A stretch of DNA of 64,000 nucleotides from assembly GCF_004339805.1 (NCBI RefSeq), contig NZ_SLUI01000003.1, forward strand, positions 248,001 through 312,000. Direction: 5' to 3'. The notes under the pieces are model-generated. The model was not told where the DNA came from, made no database searches, and worked only from the letters and a program-made list of their open reading frames with translations. The position numbers were made by a program, and so were the translations under genes. Positions 59,071-64,000 of the stretch are shown here, piece after piece; the stretch's first letter is position 1; every line of letters begins with the position of its first letter. The stretch comes from Anaerospora hongkongensis (lineage in GTDB: Bacteria > Bacillota > Negativicutes > Sporomusales > DSM-15969).

Positions 59071-60936
59071 TTATTTTACACCAAAGCGTTTTAGCTTGCG
59101 CCATAGGGTAGAGCGGCTTATGCCAAGCATATTTGCGGCTTCAGCATACTTTCCTTTTGTTAAAGAAAGAGCTTTGCGTATTTCTTCTAGTTCATCAGGT
59201 ATTATATTGGCATTGATGCCGATATCAGGTTGATCGCCGATCATCAGGTTGATTATATCTGCATCAATACTTTCGTGTTTGTGAACAGCTATTACCCGTT
59301 CAATAACATTTCGCAATTCCCTTATGTTGCCTGGCCAAGAATATAAGGTGAGTGCTTGAACGGCGGATGGCGCCAATTTCAGGTGGCGTTTTATGATGCC
59401 GGTGTTTTCCTTTAAAAAAAATTCAGCTAATAAAGGAATGTCATCTTTTCGATCCCTGAGAGTAGGAATTCGAAGCTGCAGGACGTTTAAACGGTAGTAT
59501 AGATCAGACCGGAATTTATTTTCATTTACCAGTGTCCATAAATTTTTATTTGAAGCTGCAATAACGCGGACCTCAATTGGAATAACACTGTCACTACCTA
59601 GGCGCATAACTTTTTTTTCCTGCAAAACTCGCAAGAGTTTACCCTGAGTAACATATTCGATCTCACCGATTTCATCTAAGAAAATGGTTCCGCCGTGGGC
59701 TATTTCGAATAGTCCCGGTTTCCCTTTTTGGTTGGCGCCGGTAAAAGCCCCGCCCACGTACCCGAATAGTTCGCTTTCCAGTATCTGGCTGGGTAAAGCG
59801 GCGCAGTTTATGGCTACAAAAGGACCTTGGCGGCGCTCGCTATAGTTATGAATGCTTTGGGCGAATACTTCCTTGCCGGATCCTGTTTCTCCAAGAATTA
59901 CTATAGAGGAACGGGTCAAGGCGTATTCTTTAGCCATTCCTATTGTTTGGTTCAGCACCTTGCTTGTGCCGATAATATCATCAAAGCGAAAACTTGCGAC
60001 ATGTCCGGAAGAGTAAATGCGACGTCTAACACGAGCTTCCATTTGCTGGATTTGGGTAACATCCTGAAATGTCACTACAACACCTACGGCATTGTTGTTT
60101 ACAATAATCGCGATTTTATTGCAAAGGACATCAACTTCGTTAATTCTTAGCATGTGACCAATGTCATCTTTTCCTGTAAGCATGACTTTTTCTAGGTTAA
60201 GCTCTGGCCAAATACTGGTAATATGTTTGCCGGTGGCTTTACTGCCGTCAATACCTGTGATACGCTCTGCGATTGGATTAAAAAAGGTGATCCGGTAATC
60301 GCTATCAACTGAAACAATCCCCTCGTAAGCGTAGTTTAGGACCGCCCGAAACAGACTGGTCTTTGTTTTTTCAAGATTACGTGCCAATGCTATTCGCTTG
60401 GCTTCTTGGGCAGCTTGGAGAATGCCTTCCGCGCCGCTGTCAATTAATTCAAAAGGATGGTTATACTTTTCAGCTGCTTTACCTGTGATGAAACCGCCGA
60501 TTACTACGTCGGCACCGTCCTTGATAGCTTGTTGGACCTGGCCTTCAGCCTCGTTCTCAGCATGTATGGGGTAGTGTCGAATATCTACTCCTAACACGGG
60601 ACCTAAAAATTCCATTCCATGCAGGATGGATGGGAAAGAAACAGCGCCTATGCAACGTCCGTGCAACTTTGCTTTTTCAATAGTGCGAATGATATCAAAC
60701 CCAGTAATGGGAATCTCGACGACTATTGCGTTGATCCCTGCACTCCTTATGGCAGATGCGGTTCCACCACGAGAGATAATGATTTCCGTACCTTTGTTGA
60801 CGAGGGAAGCGGCTATTTTTACTCCCTCGCTGAGCAATCCTTTCTCAATATGTATGTCATTATGCTGATGCCTGAATAGTTCGCGAGCGCGATCGAGCAT
60901 GATTGAGTCTGGAGCCAAAAATGCTATAAGTGACAC
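59071..60936 (-). CDS. PrpR-type sigma-54-dependent activator
   Basis: A 621-residue enhancer-binding protein. Residues 1-190 are a PrpR N-terminal sensor domain (IISRGGTASAIRSAGINAIV, GFDIIRTIEKAK). A PAS domain follows at about 200-310. The AAA+ domain (about 325-560) has Walker A GETGSGKE, the sigma-54 contact loop GAFTGA, and Walker B IFLDEIGE. A Fis-type helix-turn-helix closes it (AANMLGISRSTLWRKLKR). It is divergent from a carboxyltransferase/transporter pair preceded by a clear sigma-54 promoter, its likely target. GTG 60936 overlaps an AAGGAG; AAGGTG slightly further up is the more normal site. Confidence 0.93.
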   Translation of the reverse strand: MSLIAFLAPDSIMLDRARELFRHQHNDIHIEKGLLSEGVKIAASLVNKGTEIIISRGGTASAIRSAGINAIVVEIPITGFDIIRTIEKAKLHGRCIGAVSFPSILHGMEFLGPVLGVDIRHYPIHAENEAEGQVQQAIKDGADVVIGGFITGKAAEKYNHPFELIDSGAEGILQAAQEAKRIALARNLEKTKTSLFRAVLNYAYEGIVSVDSDYRITFFNPIAERITGIDGSKATGKHITSIWPELNLEKVMLTGKDDIGHMLRINEVDVLCNKIAIIVNNNAVGVVVTFQDVTQIQQMEARVRRRIYSSGHVASFRFDDIIGTSKVLNQTIGMAKEYALTRSSIVILGETGSGKEVFAQSIHNYSERRQGPFVAINCAALPSQILESELFGYVGGAFTGANQKGKPGLFEIAHGGTIFLDEIGEIEYVTQGKLLRVLQEKKVMRLGSDSVIPIEVRVIAASNKNLWTLVNENKFRSDLYYRLNVLQLRIPTLRDRKDDIPLLAEFFLKENTGIIKRHLKLAPSAVQALTLYSWPGNIRELRNVIERVIAVHKHESIDADIINLMIGDQPDIGINANIIPDELEEIRKALSLTKGKYAEAANMLGISRSTLWRKLKRFGVK

Positions 60937-60950
60937 TCCTTCACCTTCTT

Positions 60951-60966
60951 TGAAACAAAATGAAAC
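60951..60966 (+). promoter_or_regulatory. Candidate upstream activator site
   Basis: TGAAAC repeats at 60951-60956 and 60961-60966, exactly one helical turn apart, about 100 bases upstream of the -24/-12 promoter. Suitable position for the activator; the sequence match is only suggestive. Confidence 0.3.
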
Positions 60967-61049
60967 GATCTTTTGCCATTATAGAACGTTTTTGATGAAA
61001 ATGCAACAGGTAAGCCGCCCAGTGATAGACAAGGCGGCTGGTTGGAGAG

Positions 61050-61066
61050 TTGGCACACTTTTTGCA
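61050..61066 (+). promoter_or_regulatory. Sigma-54 promoter
   Basis: TTGGCACACTTTTTGCA matches the -24/-12 consensus, with the key GG at 61052-61053 and GC at 61064-61065, ten bases apart. It lies 80 bases before the carboxyltransferase gene and between it and the divergent activator gene. Confidence 0.9.
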
Positions 61067-61146
61067 TAAATTTAATTGTGCAAATTGAATGAGGAGGTGC
61101 TCGTTAATTTAGTTCAGTGCCGAAGGATTAATGAAAGGAGAGCGTT

Positions 61147-62505
61147 ATGACTAAACCTGTAAAAGTAACTGAAACAGTGCTCAGGGACGGGCATCAGTCT
61201 TTGGCCGCAACACGCATGCGCACTAAAGACATGATCCCAATGCTTGAACAGCTCGACAATGTGGGGTTTCACGCGATTGAGGCGTGGGGAGGAGCCACCT
61301 TTGACAGCTGTCTAAGGTTTTTGGACGAGGATCCTTGGGAGCGCCTGCGTACCCTTAAGCAGTATTTAAAGAAGACACCGATTCAAATGCTCTTACGGGG
61401 CCAAAACATTCTCGGCTACAATCATTACGCTGATGATGTTGTGCAAGAGTTTGTTAATCGGGCTGTTGACAACGGCATCGGTATTATTCGTATTTTTGAC
61501 GCGTTAAACGACGTGCGTAATCTGGAAGTATCAATGCAGGCGGCAAAAACTGCAGGTGCGCACGTTCAGGGGGCATTTGTTTATACGATAAGTCCTTATC
61601 ATGATCAGGCAAGTTTCTTGAAGGTGGCGAGGGAACTTGTGCAGCTCGGCGCCGATTCCATATGTATTAAGGATATGTCCGGCCTGTTAGCTCCTTATGC
61701 TGCGTATGACTTGGTTAAGGCATTGAAGGCAGAAATTAGTCTACCTATTCAACTCCATACCCATTACACCAGCGGTATGGCGTCTATGACATATCTTAAA
61801 GCGGTAGAGGCTGGGGTAGATATTCTTGATTGCGCTCTTTCCCCGTTTGCGATGGGTACCTCACAGCCTGCTACCGAGGCTATCGTCGCTGCCTTGGAAG
61901 GGACTGACTATGATACGGTTATCAGGAAAGAAGATCTTTTTCCCATTGCCGATCATTTCCGGAGTGTTAAAAAGGAGTTGGCAGAGACATTTAAGCTTAA
62001 CACGGCAATTGATATCGATACCAAAGTGCTGTCATTCCAAATTCCTGGCGGTATGCTCTCTAATTTGCTCAACCAAATGAAAGAGCAGGGAATGGCAGAT
62101 AAATATCCCGAGCTACTTGAGGAAATGCCTCGGGTACGGGCCGAACTCGGCTACCCGCCGCTAGTAACTCCTACCAGTCAGATTACCGGTTCTATGGCAG
62201 CGTTCAACGTGATGATGGGACGGTATAAAATTGTGCCGAGGGAAATCAAGGATTTAGTGCGAGGCAAATATGGCCGCACCCCGGCCCCGATTGATCCGGA
62301 ATTCCGAAAGATGATTGTAGGTGATGTACCGATCATCGATCACCGCCCCGCGGATGACATTGCTCCACAACTACAATCGCTGCGGGAAAATCTAGTCGCT
62401 GAAGGGTATTCGAACCCTGCAATGGATGATATCTTATCTTACGCGCTGTTTCCAGATGTCGCGTTAAAGTATTTTCGTAAAATAGGAAAATGCAAAGAAC
62501 AGTAG
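61147..62505 (+). CDS. Oxaloacetate decarboxylase alpha / pyruvate carboxylase B-type carboxyltransferase
   Basis: A 452-residue DRE-TIM carboxyltransferase: TETVLRDGHQSLAATRMRT, GGATFDSCLRFLDEDPWERL, MLLRGQNILGY, CIKDMSGLLAPY and QLHTHYTSGMA with the metal His pair. It ends after the post-barrel domain and lacks the C-terminal biotin-carrier domain, which must be supplied by another protein. It moves CO2 between oxaloacetate and biotin. Downstream of a sigma-54 promoter and upstream of a di/tricarboxylate transporter, it probably serves growth on an imported C4 or C6 acid. GAAAGGAGAG precedes ATG 61147. Confidence 0.93.
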   Translation: MTKPVKVTETVLRDGHQSLAATRMRTKDMIPMLEQLDNVGFHAIEAWGGATFDSCLRFLDEDPWERLRTLKQYLKKTPIQMLLRGQNILGYNHYADDVVQEFVNRAVDNGIGIIRIFDALNDVRNLEVSMQAAKTAGAHVQGAFVYTISPYHDQASFLKVARELVQLGADSICIKDMSGLLAPYAAYDLVKALKAEISLPIQLHTHYTSGMASMTYLKAVEAGVDILDCALSPFAMGTSQPATEAIVAALEGTDYDTVIRKEDLFPIADHFRSVKKELAETFKLNTAIDIDTKVLSFQIPGGMLSNLLNQMKEQGMADKYPELLEEMPRVRAELGYPPLVTPTSQITGSMAAFNVMMGRYKIVPREIKDLVRGKYGRTPAPIDPEFRKMIVGDVPIIDHRPADDIAPQLQSLRENLVAEGYSNPAMDDILSYALFPDVALKYFRKIGKCKEQ

Positions 62506-62542
62506 AGGAATTTTCAAACATAAATAGGGGAGGTTGAGTAGG

Positions 62543-63946
62543 TTGAATAGTAACTTGCTTCGGGGGCTTATCGTTCTTGCAGTTGGAGCTGCAATTTGGT
62601 TTTTTCCCGTTCCCTCCGGTTTGAAACCGGCAGCGTGGCAGCTATTGGCTATTTTTGTGGCTACGATTTTAGGATTTATTCTGCAACCTTTGCCAATTGG
62701 CTCTATTGCGTTTATCAGTGTTACATTCAGTGCACTGTCGGGCGTGCTAAAACCAGCGGAAGCATTGTCTGGTTTTGGTAATGGTACAATCTGGCTAATT
62801 GTATCCGCTTTCTTATTTGCTAAAGGTTTTATCAAAACCGGTTTAGGTCGCCGGATTGCGTACGTGCTCATTAGAAAAATGGGGGACAGCACGCTTAAGC
62901 TTGGCTATACCATCGTTCTTAGCGACCTGATCATCAGTCCTGCTACCCCTTCCAATACAGCCCGGGCAGGAGGCATTCTATTTCCCATTGTACGCAGTCT
63001 TGCTTCTGCCTTTAATTCAGAGCCAGGCTCATCAGCGCGTCGTGTTGGTGCCTACTTAATGCAAACCGCCTATCAAGGAAACACCATAACTTCAGCGATG
63101 TTTATGACGGCTATGGCAGGTAATCCACTCATTGCTTTGCTAGCGGCAAAAGCATTAAATATTAATATAACCTGGGGGCAATGGGCCCTCGCAGCTATCG
63201 TTCCCGGTCTAATATCATTAGTCATAGTTCCTTATTTCTTATATAAGTTTTATCCACCAGAAATAACTCATACGCCTGAGGCCAAAGAAATTGCTGCGAA
63301 AGAACTGGATAAGATGGGGACAATGTCTTTCGGGGAGAAAGTCGTAGCTGCTGTTTTTGTGGGTGCACTTGTCTTATGGAGCACATCGCAGTATACCAAG
63401 CTGGATGCAACTGTTGTTGCAATGCTGGCGGTTGCAGTTATGATGATTACCAAAGTTCTCGAGTGGAAAGATGTTCTTGATGAAAAAGGCGCCTGGGATA
63501 CACTGATCTGGATGGGAGCTTTAATTGGCTTAGCCGATTACCTATCGAAGCTTGGATTTATTCCATGGTTTGCCAAGGCTGTCAGCGCCAATATGGCGGG
63601 AGTGCCATGGTTACAGGCCTTCGTGGTATTGCTTATTGTCTATATGTACGCGCATTACGGATTTGCAAGTTTGGTAGCTCATATTACCGCGATGTATTCC
63701 GCATTTGTAGCTGTTGCTGTTGCCGCGGGAACACCACCTTACCTGGCTGCTTTAGCGTTAGCGTTTATGTCCAACCTTTGTATGTCGCTTACCCACTATG
63801 CTGCCGGTCCAGCTCCTATTCTCTTTGGAGCAGGGTATGTAGAACAGGGTACATGGTGGAAACTTGGATTTATCGTTTCAGTAATCAACATGATTATCTG
63901 GGTTGGTGGCGGTGCTATTTGGTGGAAAGTTCTCGGACTGTGGTAA
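62543..63946 (+). CDS. DASS/SLC13-family anion (di/tricarboxylate) transporter
   Basis: A 467-residue membrane transporter of the DASS family (CitT/TtdT-like). Signatures are ISPATPSNTARAGGILFPI, with the SNT substrate/Na-binding motif in the first half, and MSNLCMSLTHYAAGPAPILF in the second half. Around 11-12 helices by eye. Substrate could be succinate, citrate, tartrate or malate; exchange or sodium symport not determinable. TTG 62543 lies ten bases after GGGGAGG; TTG 62534 is too close to it. It is the second gene of the sigma-54-driven unit. Confidence 0.92.
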   Translation: MNSNLLRGLIVLAVGAAIWFFPVPSGLKPAAWQLLAIFVATILGFILQPLPIGSIAFISVTFSALSGVLKPAEALSGFGNGTIWLIVSAFLFAKGFIKTGLGRRIAYVLIRKMGDSTLKLGYTIVLSDLIISPATPSNTARAGGILFPIVRSLASAFNSEPGSSARRVGAYLMQTAYQGNTITSAMFMTAMAGNPLIALLAAKALNINITWGQWALAAIVPGLISLVIVPYFLYKFYPPEITHTPEAKEIAAKELDKMGTMSFGEKVVAAVFVGALVLWSTSQYTKLDATVVAMLAVAVMMITKVLEWKDVLDEKGAWDTLIWMGALIGLADYLSKLGFIPWFAKAVSANMAGVPWLQAFVVLLIVYMYAHYGFASLVAHITAMYSAFVAVAVAAGTPPYLAALALAFMSNLCMSLTHYAAGPAPILFGAGYVEQGTWWKLGFIVSVINMIIWVGGGAIWWKVLGLW

Positions 63947-63990
63947 TCGATTCGTATGCCCAAAATTAAAATTACACTGGAGGAAAACGA

Positions 63991-64000
63991 ATGGACTTTC
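63991..64000 (+). CDS. Start of a further gene, cut by the window end
   Basis: GGAGG at 63979-63983 is followed by ATG GAC TTT C at 63991. Only three codons are visible. Its spacing of 44 bases from the transporter suggests the same operon. Confidence 0.55.

Overview
The window reads as a chromosomal segment of an anaerobic, spore-forming, two-membrane Firmicute, most likely a Negativicute of the Sporomusaceae type. This is inferred from gene content and was not checked by any search. Sporulation-associated genes (prkA, yhbH, spoVR) occur beside outer-membrane functions (a TolC-family channel with a MacAB-type pump), B12-dependent glutamate fermentation, many GTG and TTG starts, and strong Shine-Dalgarno sites.

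Bases 1-18.9 kb are mostly core metabolism. They hold the 3' end of speD, a methyl-accepting chemotaxis protein, the prkA-yhbH-spoVR operon, and a GntR-controlled operon for the methylaspartate route of glutamate fermentation (glmS, glmL, glmE, mal). That operon continues through an unusual P-loop plus alanyl-tRNA-synthetase-SAD-like protein into citDEFC. In this setting the lyase probably acts on citramalate, splitting it to acetate and pyruvate. A malic enzyme follows. Next come a Pro-Gly-Arg tRNA cluster, a frameshifted membrane-protein gene, an orphan TctC-type lipoprotein and a TolC/MacA/MacB efflux operon.

Bases 26.7-42.6 kb form a self-contained non-contractile phage-tail cluster: XRE repressor with ImmA-type protease, three spaced operators, a sigma-like activator, tail terminator, tail tube, chaperone, a very short tape measure, NlpC/P60 protein, lambda M-, L- and J-like proteins, two paralogous fibres, and a holin/glucosaminidase/membrane-anchored lysis module. 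I see no terminase, portal, capsid or integrase in it. The best reading is an F-type (flexible) tailocin rather than a prophage, and it is the leading candidate for an interesting system.

Bases 42.6-52.7 kb hold several tiny membrane or basic proteins, a His-rich YmaF-like protein, a YitT family transporter, a PAS-GGDEF-EAL protein with a degenerate GGDEF, a YigZ family protein, a csoR-copA copper module and a two-domain polysaccharide deacetylase.

A second, small element starts at tRNA-Arg(ACG), 52774-52850. It has a tyrosine recombinase missing one expected catalytic Arg, a stand-alone integrase arm domain, an XRE repressor, an excisionase-like protein, a short replication-type protein, large palindromes and ssb. 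A GC-rich gene-free stretch, an amidase, a structured RNA with its own promoter and terminator, and a DUF1659/DUF2922/YvrJ small-gene cassette follow. The right end of this element was not found. The window closes with a PrpR-type sigma-54 activator divergent from a near-consensus -24/-12 promoter, a carboxyltransferase (oxaloacetate decarboxylase alpha type), a DASS-family anion transporter, and the first bases of one more gene.
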